In this document: positions 22,003-31,971 of the stretch, one piece after another | Layout: every line of letters starts with the position of its first letter | How positions within the stretch are numbered: the stretch's first letter is position 1 | Assembly: GCF_024868665.1 (NCBI RefSeq) | Contig: NC_079907.1 | Span: forward strand, 18,805,000 to 18,868,999 | Direction: 5' to 3' | Length of the DNA stretch: 64,000 nt | Source of the DNA: Triplophysa rosa | Lineage: Eukaryota; Chordata; Actinopteri; Cypriniformes; Nemacheilidae | Notes under the pieces: generated by a model | The model's input: only the letters and a program-made list of their open reading frames with translations | Databases searched by the model: none | What the model was told of the DNA's origin: nothing | Position numbers and translations under genes: made by a program

Positions 22003-23609
22003 AGTGGTTCTGCTGGCTTCACTGGCATATGGAAGCAGAAGTGACCTGATAATCAGTTGCATTAATCACAGTTTTAATTACGGATGGAGGTTCAGTGTGA
22101 GGTTAAAAGCTCACTCCTAATGCTATTCTAAAGACTCATTTTAATGCATACCAATCAGACAGCACTTTCTAATGGAGCTCTTATGTTGTAAGGGCTGTCA
22201 TCAATCTACACAACATTCACAGCTTATCATTCCAGCACATCAACCATCCTGTTTTACAACATCATCACGGTTTCTTTCATTTACAGACAGCACCAGCGCA
22301 CATTACCACACGCCTTATTTACAACTGTTGTTTTTTCATCTTAAACATTTGGGGGAAAAAAACATTCCACAATACATTTATCCTGTGCTTCATTTATATA
22401 TCATAATATTACAATAAATATTTGCTATGACATTAGACACGTTTTCTACACTGTAAACATTTTCCAAAATGTTTGAGGTGTTCCATCATGTCATTTTCAC
22501 CACAGATGCTCTCCCAGATGAGTGTTATTGCTCAGTCGTACTTCATTTTTCAAGTATCAGTTAAGTCTCAGATGTTTCTCCTAAAATTGCTTATGAGAAT
22601 TAAAATGAGAATCAAATTAGAGTGTAATGGTGTAAACGCATGAAGAGTCTGGATGTGTAAATGAATGCAGATTGTTGAGGTAAAATAACCTGGATTTGAG
22701 TAAATGTGATGAGACATGTTTGAGTTGATATTGAGAACTTAAATAATATTGCCTTTTGATTGCAGACTTGACAAATCTGAGCTCAGCTTGACAAATTGTT
22801 GACATCTCTTCTGAAACTCTAATGACAGAGACATTTGTCACATTTCTGTTTATTTTTCTTAATAGGAATATCTGAGATGCAGATTAGACTTTTGCTCTTC
22901 ATGTAATCTTATTGTCTATGAGAAAGAACTGTGACATTAAAAAAAATGTTATCTGTGGTTCTTCATATGAGTTCAATCAAAACAGATTGTGACATTCAAA
23001 TTTATATGACTGTCACATGTTGCATGCGTGAAGACAAATGAAAGGATTTAGCAAAAGAAATTGTGTTTTAAGGATCAGTAAAGGATCCAGAGTTGAAGGA
23101 TCATGGTCACATGTCCTCTTCATATATGAAATCTCTTTAGTGGTCCTCTGAAGGGAAAGGCTGAAAGGGTCTGGCAGAGAGTATTGGCAGCAGACACCGT
23201 TGGCTTTTGTGGGTTGAGGGTGTTGGAAGGGAGAGATGATGCCAAGCCCTGAGCACCAGAGCTCATTTCAACAGCCCGTCTCAGTGGACACACACAGAGC
23301 TGTCAGTCATCACACACACATTTACACACGCATTCATATCTGCTGTTTTTAGACCCAATTTAAACCCAAATCAGGTCTTCTATACATGCAACAAATATCC
23401 ATATACTCAAATCAATTCATAACCAACAATCTATTTCAGTTTTAGTCTATTTGTTATTTTTATTGAAAAAACTGATGACTGGCAAAAGGCAAGGTATTAT
23501 TTTGTCTGTATTATAAGTCTGAAAGTAACAAATCATAGAGGCATATCATGTAAAAAGTACTCACACACCAACACATTTTAGTATTACTGGACCATACATC
23601 ATCTCTGTA

Positions 23610-23667
23610 TGTCATGATCCTGCCTCACTTTGTCATGCTTTTCTAGTTTTGTGGCAGGATCATGACA
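23610..23667. repeat. 15-bp perfect inverted repeat hairpin
   Basis: TGTCATGATCCTGCC (23610-23624) and its exact complement GGCAGGATCATGACA (23653-23667) enclose a 28-base loop. It may be the end of a truncated DNA transposon or a tiny foldback element. No target duplication was identified. Confidence 0.7.
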
Positions 23668-24068
23668 GTCCTACGTGTTTTGTGTCGAAGAACATGGCCA
23701 TTGTTTGTTATAATGGTAAGACTTGAAAAACTAACTACTGCACACCCCCAGCCAGTCAGGTCTCAGACATTAGAGTAAAATGTCTCATGAAAACGTCTTG
23801 GTTACGGATGTAACCTCGGTTCCCTGATGGAGGGAACGAGACGTTGTGTCGAACCGACAGAATGGGGTTTGTCTTGAGAACCTATCATCTTCTGAGTATT
23901 TAGAAAAGGCCAATGAAAATTGGTGAATGAAATTTGCATGCCGGGCTCCTCCCCGGATGTCCGGGTATAAGAGGGAAGCCGGCGTGCTCATTCATTCACC
24001 TTTGGTCTGAGGAGCCTAAGCATCCTCCCCCGACCGCTGGGGTGGGCGGCCAGTGTTGTGGCATGAGG

Positions 24069-24176
24069 GACACAACGTCTCGTTCCCTCCATCAGGGAAC
24101 CGAGGTTACATCCGTAACCAAGACGTTCCCTTTCTGTCGGTCTCTCGACGTTGTGTCGAACCGACAGAATGGGGTT
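24069..24176. repeat. DIRS internal complementary region (copy 3)
   Basis: The first half (24069-24130) complements the left end (23792-23852) and the second half complements the right end, meeting at agacgttccctttct. The halves contain acacaacgtc and acgttgtgt as an internal inverted pair, so the block is itself an imperfect palindrome. Confidence 0.9.
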
Positions 24177-24924
24177 CCTATGGAAAACGCCACAGCACTG
24201 AGCCGCGTCACAATCTCTGCGGAGCGACGTTGACTGGCCTGGGCGAGTCAGACGAACACGCTAACGCGAAATTATGACCTTCCAGTGGAGAGGAAGGGGG
24301 ACCCAGAGCTTTCCACAAAAAGTTGGGAAGCCCCCTAACGCCGGCCGTCACGGGCGGAGGCCTGATTCTCTAAATGGCGAGAAGCCGCCCGGCACCGTAC
24401 GGGCCACTGGGTAAGCATTATTCCCCCCTGGGGGGGAAAAACGCTGCAGAGGCCACTACCTACCGTAGGGAGGAATTAGTGGAGACACCACATGGTCTCA
24501 CCATCAGGGGAGAACTCATGGGAAGAATGTGCGGACTGCAGGAGTTAACCGCAAGGTGGGAGTCCACCTGGGGAGGTCATGGGTTGCCAAGGTGGGAACC
24601 ATTCATGAGGATACATCAGACGGAACAGCCCACGGAGGGGGGGTTACCACGTCTGGAGCACTAGGTCCGGTTAGAGCTATGTGGGAGATAACTCAACTGT
24701 TCCCCGGCCTAAGGGGGCAGGGCTGCTCTGCCCAGCCTGCCCCGAGGAAGGTGCTAGTGATGGATAAAATGCCTGTTCTTTACCCAGTGGGGGAAAGAGG
24801 GGAGGCGTAATAGCCGCTGATCCCCCTAAGGAAGGGGGAAGGGCTTTCGCAGGCGTACGCCCTACCGGCTGCCGGTCCTACACCTTGCCAGGATGCGTGC
24901 TGACACCGGTTCTGCGCGTAGGTA

Positions 24925-25830
24925 TTAGAACCTCACGGAGTTGTTGGGCATAGCCCAACCCGCAGCTTTGCAGATGTCTGCTAGAGAGGCGCCCTGAGCC
25001 AGTGCCCATGAGGAGTGTGCCTCACTCCCAACGGGCAGGGGCGAATTGAGATCGGTATGCCCTAACGAGGGCATCCACGATCCAGTGTGCCAGCCTCTGT
25101 TTGGAGACAGCCCTCCCTTCTGCTGACCTCCGAAACAGACAAAGAGCTGCTCAGAGCTTCTGGGCTCTGCGTGCAGTCCAAGTTGAGGCGCAGTGCGCGT
25201 ACTGGACACAACACGGAAAGGTTGGGTCTTCCTCCCCGGTGGGGAGCGCCTGCAGGTTCACCACCTGGTCTCTCGGAAGAGTGGTGGGAACTTTGAGCAC
25301 GTAGCCGGGGCGGGGTCTCAAGATAACGTGAGAATCCCGGCCCCGAGTTCTAGGCAATCTGTGGACACGGAGGGTGCTTGCAGATCCCCTACACTCTTGG
25401 AGGTGAGCGCCATCAGGAAAGCCATCTTTATCAAGACTGAGAAAGAGCGGCAACCCCAAGAGGCTCGAAGAGGGCTGGGCCTAGGTTGCAAGAGGGTACG
25501 GAGCGCGGATAAGGTGGTCACCCTCTCGCGCCCCTTAGGAACCTAATGACCAGGTCGTGCTGTCCCAGAGGCTACCCAGCACTTGGGTCATGATGAACGG
25601 CCGTAGCGGCTACATACATTCCCAGTGTGGAGGGGGAGAGGTTACTCCCCAGTCTCTCTTGAGGAAGGGACAGCTCATACACGACTGAGCAACTCTGCGG
25701 GTCTTCTCGCCGAGAAGAGCACCAGGATGAGAAGAGGCGCCACCTATGGGCGTATAGCCGCCCAGTGGCCGAAGCCCTAGCCTGAGTGATGTCCCAACCA
25801 GACCGGGGGTGGGTCACTCAGGATCTCCTC
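24925..25830 (-). pseudogene. DIRS tyrosine recombinase, decayed (copy 3)
   Basis: Pieces in several minus-strand frames give the N-terminal SAM-like block (YVAATAVHH near 25610), the catalytic-domain entry (RDQVVNLQALPTGEEDPT near 25240) and ASLADICKAAG near 24975. The stretch equivalent to AHSTRSTASSWALA of the family reads AHSSWALAQG (25025-25007 region), so six codons including the HxxR arginine are missing. Copy 1 has the identical junction. The region equivalent to the copy 1 deletion is present here. Confidence 0.75.
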
Positions 25831-25959
25831 GTCCCGTCCAGACATGGAGACCAGGTTCTGCCTGGGATGCCGTAATGTGCCCCTTCCCCTGGTGAAGCAA
25901 TTCGCCAGGGGGAGCGGCCAGGGGGGAGTTGTTGTCAGAGCTCCGAGAACCAAGTCCTT

Positions 25960-27300
25960 GTTAGGCCAAAGGGGTGTAACTAGTACCACTTGATGCTCCT
26001 CTTCCCTGGCCTTGCACAGGACCTGTGCAATGAGGCTCACTGGGGGGAATCATACTTCCGCTTGTCCCGCGGCCAGCTGTGCGCAAGGGCATCCGTGCCA
26101 AGGGTTGCCTCGGACAGGGAGTCCCAAAGCGGACAATGGGTGGAGTCCGGGGAGGCAACAGGACCACCTGTGCCTGGCCGAACTGCTCCCAAATGAGCCG
26201 GCTGCACGGGGACGAAGTCGCCACTCTCCGCGAGGCGTCGACTGACGAGAGAGCGCATCGGTTGTCTGGTTCAGGACGCCTGGGATGTGTATGGCTCGCA
26301 GGGAACTGATCACCTGCTGACTCCAGAGGAGGAGGCGCCGGGCGAGTCATGTTAGCTGCCGTGAGCCAATGCACCAATGATATACGCCACAGCAGCTGTG
26401 CTGTCCGACCGGATCAGCACGTGCTTGCCCTGCATGAGAGGTAGTAGCCTCCTCAATGCAAGTAGCACAACCAACAACTCTAGGCAGTTGAAATGCTAAC
26501 GCAGGCGGGGGCCCGTCCACCGCCCTGACACTGCGTGCCTGTTGCACACGGCACCCCAACTCTACAGGGAGGCATCCCTAAGGGGACCCCTGTCTGCAAG
26601 AAGGTCATGGGAGACCAGCGGGTTAGGGTGTGTCGGCAGAAAAGCGTGATGACCATACGCCTGCTGCCGGTGTGCCACGCTCTCCAAGGAACTTGTCTCT
26701 GTAGCCAGTGTTGGAGCGGTCGTATGTGCATCGACCCGAAGGGGACCAGCCCCACCGCTCATGAGGACAGAGTGGCGTTCCATACCGAGAAAGAGGGCGC
26801 TCTGCACTGGGGAGAGCTTGCTCTTCTCAGTTGACCTGTAGCCCCACCGATCTAGGTGCCGGAGCACCAGGTCCCTGTGTGTACACAACAGATCTCGAGA
26901 GTGCGCCAAGCTGAGCCAGTCGTAGAGATAGTTTAGTACCCGCACACCTCCTTCCCTAAGGGGAAGGAGGGTGGCTTCCACGACCTTCGTAAAGACTTGT
27001 GGAGACAGGGACAGACCGAAGGGGAGGACCCTGTACTGATATGCCTGTCCCTCGAACGCGAACCGTAGGAACGGCCGATGTCGAGGGAGGATCGAGACAT
27101 GAAGTACGCGTCCTTCAGGTCGATTGCCATGAACCAGTCCTGACACCTGACGGACGTCAGGATGCGCTTCTGCGTGATCAACCTGAAAGGCAGCTTTTGA
27201 GGTGCCTGTTCAGAACACACAGACCCAAGATAAGGCACAACCCCCCGCCTTTCTTGGGGACAATGATGTACAGGCTGTAAAACCCGTTGAACATCTCGGC
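25960..27300 (-). pseudogene. DIRS RT/RNase H with YLYD active site (copy 3)
   Basis: RT blocks include QDWFMAIDLKDAYF (near 27120), FLRFAFEGQAYQYRVLPFGL and, in the frame from 27146, LNYLYDW at residues 71-77. Copies 2 and 4 read YLDD here, so the first catalytic Asp is replaced by Tyr through a single G-to-T change in the codon at 26922-26924 (gta on plus). RNase H follows with IPGVLNQTTDALSRQ (near 26260). Several frameshifts are also present. The enzyme cannot polymerise. Confidence 0.82.
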
Positions 27301-27459
27301 TGGTGAGACGGGCTCGATCACTCCCTTCACCAGAAGGGTGGCGACCTCGGCCCGAAGTACAGGAACATCCTAACCTCTGACTGAGGTATATCGGATGCCC
27401 TGAAACTTGGCGGGCGTGAGGAGACTGGATCGCGTAGCCGAGACGGATCGTCTTCCCTA

Positions 27460-29365
27460 GCCAGCCTGACAGTCTGGGAAGCCGGACAGGCTCCCAGAGT
27501 GAGACAGGGGGACTAAAGGTACGATCTTTTTCATCGTCCCCCGGGGGGTGGTTCGATGGCTAGCAGTACGGATTCCTTGCCGGGGGAGGTCCCCCAGGGA
27601 GGAGATTGGCTCTGCTGTTTTTCCTACCTGGCGACTGCGCAGCTCAACACACTGTCTGACAGAGTGCTGAGGGCTGGTGTTTATACTCGACATTGCGCTT
27701 CGCCATGACGCAACATCGAGTTTGCCGTTCACCGTCGTGCAGAGGGTGGGAGCGGCTGTGATAACCCAGAGAGAGAGGAAACTCTCCTTAGAGCGTAAGT
27801 GGGCGCTAGCCCCCCGGATGGGGCCAGCAGATGGAGAGACGGGGCAGGATCCGTCCCTATCCGACTTCCCAGCGATGTGGCTGGGTCGGGCCCAATGGTA
27901 GCCTCGATCCCCCTGAGGTCTTCCCATGAGGGTCGCTTTGCCGCGGCTGCTGATGGGGCGATGGTCTCCTCTTCGCTGTCTCCTCCAGGGGGGGCCGCCT
28001 GAGTGGGGAGCGCCAGAGCTGGAGGGCGTCGAAAAGGACCAGGGCTGCTGGGAAGCAGACAGTGCACAGGACTCGACGGCCGAGGTGGCTGAGTCGCGGC
28101 ACGGAGTACTGCTTCTTTATTGTCGAGAACCCTCCGGGGAAGGCCTGCGGGTCTCGCGCCCCCCGACGGGCGGGGGGTGAGCGGGGCCGCTGCGGCTCGA
28201 CAGTAACACCAACCAGCCCCCCCTTGCGAGACGGGTGCGTCGAGAAAGCGGACCTTCTCGGCGTTACTCATCTGCGCAAGGATCGGCCAGAGGAGTTTCT
28301 CATGGACCACAAGTGTGGACATCGTCCGACCCAGGGCCCACGTGGTCACCTTGGTCGCCCCGTAGAGCAAGGTCGGTGGCGGCGCGGAGTTCCTGCATAA
28401 GCGCTGGGTTGGGTCTTACCCTCGTGGAGCTCTCTCAACGCCCTGGCCTGGCAGGAGCCACAGCATGGAGAGAGGAGGCAGCTTGGTCCGCCGCAATGTA
28501 AGCTCTCGACACCAGAGATGCCGAGACCCCACATGCTTTGGATGGGAGTCTACGTCGAGCCCCCCCCCAGGTGGCCGCCGCCTACGGGCACGAGTGCACC
28601 GCGGCGGCATACTCCACCTGGGGGAGAACGACGTATCCTCCCGCTGTCTCAACCTCGAGGGAAGAGAGGGTGACAGAACTTTGTTTGACGTGAAACGTGC
28701 CGGAAAGGGGGCATTCCAGGTCTTACTAAGTTCCTCATGCACTTCTGGTAAACACGGCACTGGGGGCCTCAAACCTGAGGCACCATGTAGCCAGCCGCGA
28801 GCGCCGGGAGAGGCAGTGCCACTGCAACCCAACACTCACGGCGGCCCGGGAAAGCATGGCTGACATTTCGACGTCCGCTTCTTCCTGGGCTCGACCCCCC
28901 GAGGGAGGGAGCCCGAGGAATCGTCGGAGTCGGATGGCAGTATGTCACCCCCCGATGCTGCAAGAGATATCTCATCATCACGCATCGTGTCCGAATACGT
29001 GATTGAGGAATAAGACGGCGGACCGTCTCCTGGGGAACGGTCAGACGAGCGAGACGAGGTGTGAACGGTCCGTGAGCCAGTGGCTGGCGGATTATCGCTC
29101 ACAGTAATCCTCATATCACCCTCGCTGCTTGCCGTAGCGGACGGCAGGGCCGTAGTCCTGCCGCCACGGAACGGGGAGCAAACGAGGTGGTGGCTGAGTC
29201 CTGTGGGAACACAGCCACCCGTGACGCAACGTCTGAATTGTCACCGCCCGCAGTGCGGGCAGGACGTATCCACAACGTCTGCCCCAGCATACTGGAAGCA
29301 GGCATCGTGTCCGTCCCCCTCTTCGATGAGTGTGTTGCACCCATGAGAACAGCGGGACATGCCAC
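27460..29365 (-). pseudogene. DIRS gag-like region, decayed (copy 3)
   Basis: It aligns with 38600-40380 of copy 4. The N-terminal Cys/His-type start (cysteine cluster with TSCPHCGR in copy 4) corresponds to 29340-29250 here. Acidic SDSDDSSGS-like and FPARFTS-like body blocks lie at 28950 and 28730. Several stops and indels break it. Only one copy of the 140-bp segment that is duplicated in copy 4 is present (near 27630-27770). Confidence 0.65.
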
Positions 29366-29894
29366 GCTGGAGAAATTTGCTCTTTTAGAAAGGAAATTTG
29401 CCGTCCGCTACGACCGTACGCTGTCCGCGTCGTAGATTCCAGCAGAAAAATTATCACCAAAGATCGTAGAGAAGCTCATCAGATGCGTAGGCTCTGAAGA
29501 ACAAAAGGTGAATGAATGAGCACGCCGGCTTCCCTCTTATACCCGGACATCCGGGGAGGAGTCCGGCATGCAAATTTCATTCGCCAATTTTCATTGGCCT
29601 TTTCTAAATACTCAGAAGATGATAGGTTCTCAAGACAAACCCCATTCTGTCGGTTCGACACAACGTCGAGAGACCGACAGAAAGGGAACTCTGGTCAAGT
29701 CTGTAAAATTGCATTATTGCTTAGAAAAACATTTGTGTTCTGTACTTGCAGAAATTAAATTAATATTTAATTTACTAGCTCTAGTTTAGGACATTACATA
29801 AAAAGTTGGCAGTAACTATGGCTGAGATAATGGACTACTTGCATGTAGACTTCTGCATTCTTCTCGGTGCGACTCAGTTATTTCCGGTTTACCA

Positions 29895-30048
29895 ATGGCT
29901 ACCTTTTACACCCGCTGTCTCCGGGATCTCCCGAAGATTAATGTAAATGATGTTCATCGAATTTGCAAGAAATCCAGCAAAGCCCCATCAAGCAAGCTGG
30001 AGAAGGGATTTAAGTTGTGCGCAGCCTCATACATACACTGCTATGAAG
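29895..30048 (+). pseudogene. First exon, likely of ISL2EU nuclease-type protein
   Basis: It begins ATGGCTACC and encodes about 51 residues, including LPKINVNDVHRICKKSS and KLEKGFKLCAASYIHCYE. It then meets a good splice donor (gaag|gtaagaa at 30048/30049). The short KxEKGFK/SYIHxYE pattern recalls the N terminus of YqaJ-domain proteins of ISL2EU elements; this is from memory and not decisive. No downstream exons remain, because the element is internally deleted. Confidence 0.45.
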
Positions 30049-30551
30049 GTAAGAAACTAAGTATTGTCACCATACATACAATGCTAACTGTTAGCCAACT
30101 GCAAACAAACACAAATACGTTAATTGTGATGTTTCTGTGTTATTATGTCAGTATCAAATAAAGACAGGTTGTCAGGGGAGATCCGTGTTAGAGCCTTGGG
30201 TCAATGACGAAGAATGAGGCACCACACAGCTTAATAGTATGCTACACACTCAGGGTTCACTGTTCTCCAACACCCGTTCAGGCGATTACATGTGTTCAAA
30301 CGTGTTCCTGTTCTTGAACTATTAACAAAGTGCTTTGCAGATGTATTGGACAGTTGTCACTCTGAATTTAGAATCTGTATTTATTCAAATTAACTGTGAT
30401 TCCTATATAAACTATTAGATAGCTACAATGTAATGTGCTCCTGCAAAGCCTCTTTGGTTGTTGTTCCGCTAAAATTAACATGCAACGCTGGGCTGCGTTT
30501 CCCAAGTCTAAACTGTTTACCACAAACCCTAGAACGACTGGAAGGAAAGAA

Positions 30552-30728
30552 TTAATCTCGGCGTATGTTCACGAGCCACCGTTTTCTAAGGTTGATATCG
30601 GCAGGAAAACGGTGAAAACTTAAAGTTCTGTTAAACTTTGAAGAAGCTGTACACGGTGGAACACAACAGTTTTCCCAGTATTTACTCTGCTGTTTCTGAA
30701 ATCGAAAAGTACCCCTTTTTCCTATCAT
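30552..30728 (-). pseudogene. THAP domain N-terminal fragment, 58 codons
   Basis: A small frame from the ATG at 30728 to the TAA at 30554-30552 reads NCCVPPCTASSKF near residues 20-32, then LSFHRFPADINLRKRW at residues 36-51 and VNIRRD at its end. The Cys-x3-Cys pair, the FHRFP block and the invariant Trp are the first half of a THAP C2CH zinc finger. The second half (CxxH, AVPx) is missing, through internal deletion or because it lay in the next exon. Its position at the right end of an ISL2EU-like element fits a transposon-encoded DNA-binding protein. Confidence 0.7.
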
Positions 30729-31023
30729 TTTCAGTCAACTCAAAACAATGGAGGCCAAACCGGAAATAAGTGATCCGTACGATTTCAAGTCGGAAGTACG
30801 TCACGAGCATACGTGCAAGTAGTCCATTATTCAATTCAATTCAATTTTATTTATATAGCGCTTTTCACAATGTGCATTGTTCCAAAGCAGCTTTACTGGA
30901 GAAAATAAGAAAAACTGAAAAACACACAAAAAAAAGGTAAAACATAGCACAGTACATGGTGTTTATAGAACAAGCAAGATTATTCTAGTAAATAATATCT
31001 AATAAATGCAGTCTCCCGGTGGT

Positions 31024-31359
31024 TTATTTAGCATATTTTGCATTAAGTGAATGCTTGGCTGAAAAGATGTGTTTTTTAAATTGGGAGAGTGTGTCTGACC
31101 CTCGAATAGTATCGGGAAGGCTATTCCAGAGTTTAGGTGCTACGTATGAGAAAGCTCTACTCCCTTTGGTGGATTTAGTTATTCTAGGTGTTATCAAAAG
31201 TACGGAGTTTTGAGATCTTAGAGAGCGTGATGGGTTGTAGTGTGGTAGAAGCTCTGTTATAAAGGTAGGGACTAAACCGTTTAAGGCTTTATAAGTGATT
31301 AAAAGAACTTTAAAGTCAATACGATACTTAATGGGTAACCAGTGAAGGGTCGATAACAT
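31024..31359 (-). pseudogene. L2 RT C-terminal fragment
   Basis: This frame of 111 codons, LSTLHWLPIKYRIDFKVLL to SLNAKYAK, ends in a natural stop just before the 3'UTR. It matches the last part of the L2 at 49540-49857 (ISLHWLPVKHRIHFKTLLF, AFSVAAPQLWNNLP). The region is intact but disconnected from the RT core by the insertion. Confidence 0.85.
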
Positions 31360-31672
31360 TGGGGTTATGTGATCGTATTTTCTGGACCTGGTTAGAACTC
31401 TGGCAGCTGCATTCTGAACTAACTGTAGTTTGTTTATTGATGATGCAGGACAACCACTAAGCAGTGCATTCCAGTAGTCAAGTCTTGAGGTTACAAATGC
31501 ATGAATACGCTTCTCTGCATCAGCAACACATAAAATATTATGTGGAAGAAGGCTGTTTTTGTGACATTTGAGATGTGATTTTTAAATGACAGGTTGCTGT
31601 CTAATATATAGGTCTATACACTCACCTAAAGGATTATTAGGAACACCATACTAATATATGCCATACTAATTT

Positions 31673-31968
31673 GGGGCAGTTGTGGCCTAATGGTTAGAGA
31701 GTCGGACTCGTTACCAGAAGGTTGCTGGTTCGATTCCCAGGGCCGGCGGGTAACAACTGAGGTGCCCTTGAGCAAGGCACCTTACCCCTACTTGCTCCCC
31801 GGGCGCTGCAGTGATAGCTGCCCACTGCTCCGGGGGTACGTGTGTTCACTACTCTCTGGATGGGTTAAATGCAGAGGTCACATTTCGTTGCCTTGTACCT
31901 GCGTACATGTGCAATGACAATAAATTGAATCTAANNNNNNNNNNNNTCGTACATGTTTGGCAATGACA
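31673..31968 (+). mobile_element. tRNA-derived SINE beside the mariner end
   Basis: The 5' part is tRNA-like, with an A box TGGCCTAATGG at 31683-31693 and a B box GGTTCGATTCC at 31727-31737, 33 bases apart, as in polymerase III promoters. The body continues (cttgagcaaggcacctta, ctgcccactgctcc) to a tail, gcaatgacaataaattgaat. The tail is interrupted by 12 N and partly repeated after the gap (gcaatgacaata). The identity is solid; the right boundary is uncertain because of the gap. Confidence 0.85.
31935..31946. other. Assembly gap, 12 N
   Basis: Twelve N characters lie in the SINE tail. The sequence on both sides repeats the SINE end (cgtacatgtg.caatgacaata versus cgtacatgtttggcaatgacaata), so the join may be an artefact of merging repeat or allelic sequence. 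Confidence 0.98.
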
Positions 31969-31971
31969 ATA

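Larger units (their letters stand above)
21580..23791. other. AT-rich spacer with CT microsatellite and hairpin
   Basis: No gene was recognised between the nested cluster and DIRS copy 3. A CT tract (21926-22000) and a 15-bp inverted repeat (23610-23667) are listed separately. CACACA-rich patches occur near 23290-23335. Confidence 0.5.
23792..29689 (-). mobile_element. DIRS retrotransposon, family A copy 3, full length but decayed
   Basis: This 5.9-kb element runs from the left (3') end at about 23792 (aacgtcttggttacggatg) to the right (5') end at 29689 (gaccgacagaaagggaac). Terminal repeats are near 23850-24000 and 29500-29670, and the internal complementary region is at 24069-24176. The order on the minus strand is gag (about 29365-27460), RT/RNase H (about 27300-25960) and recombinase (about 25830-24925). 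The length equals copy 4 (5.9 kb). All genes have indels; the RT active site is mutated and the recombinase HxxR box is deleted as in copy 1. Confidence 0.9.
29829..30828. mobile_element. ISL2EU-like DNA transposon, 1-kb deletion derivative
   Basis: The ends are inverted: AATGGACTACTTGCA at 29829 and TGCAAGTAGTCCATT ending at 30828, each bordered by AT (29827-29828 and 30829-30830). Inside, a plus-strand first exon near the left end (29895-30048, donor GTAAGA) faces a minus-strand THAP-domain start near the right end (30728-30552). A 2-bp AT duplication and two convergent genes, one with THAP and one with a YqaJ-type nuclease, are known for ISL2EU transposons. The middle and 3' gene parts are deleted, leaving exactly 1000 bp. 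Confidence 0.72.

Noticed and set aside
21786..22028. Arg-Glu repeat protein
   Set aside because: Translation of the CT microsatellite; no conserved context.
31683..31737. Functional tRNA gene
   Set aside because: A and B boxes are present but they lead into a SINE body and tail, and no cloverleaf was verified.
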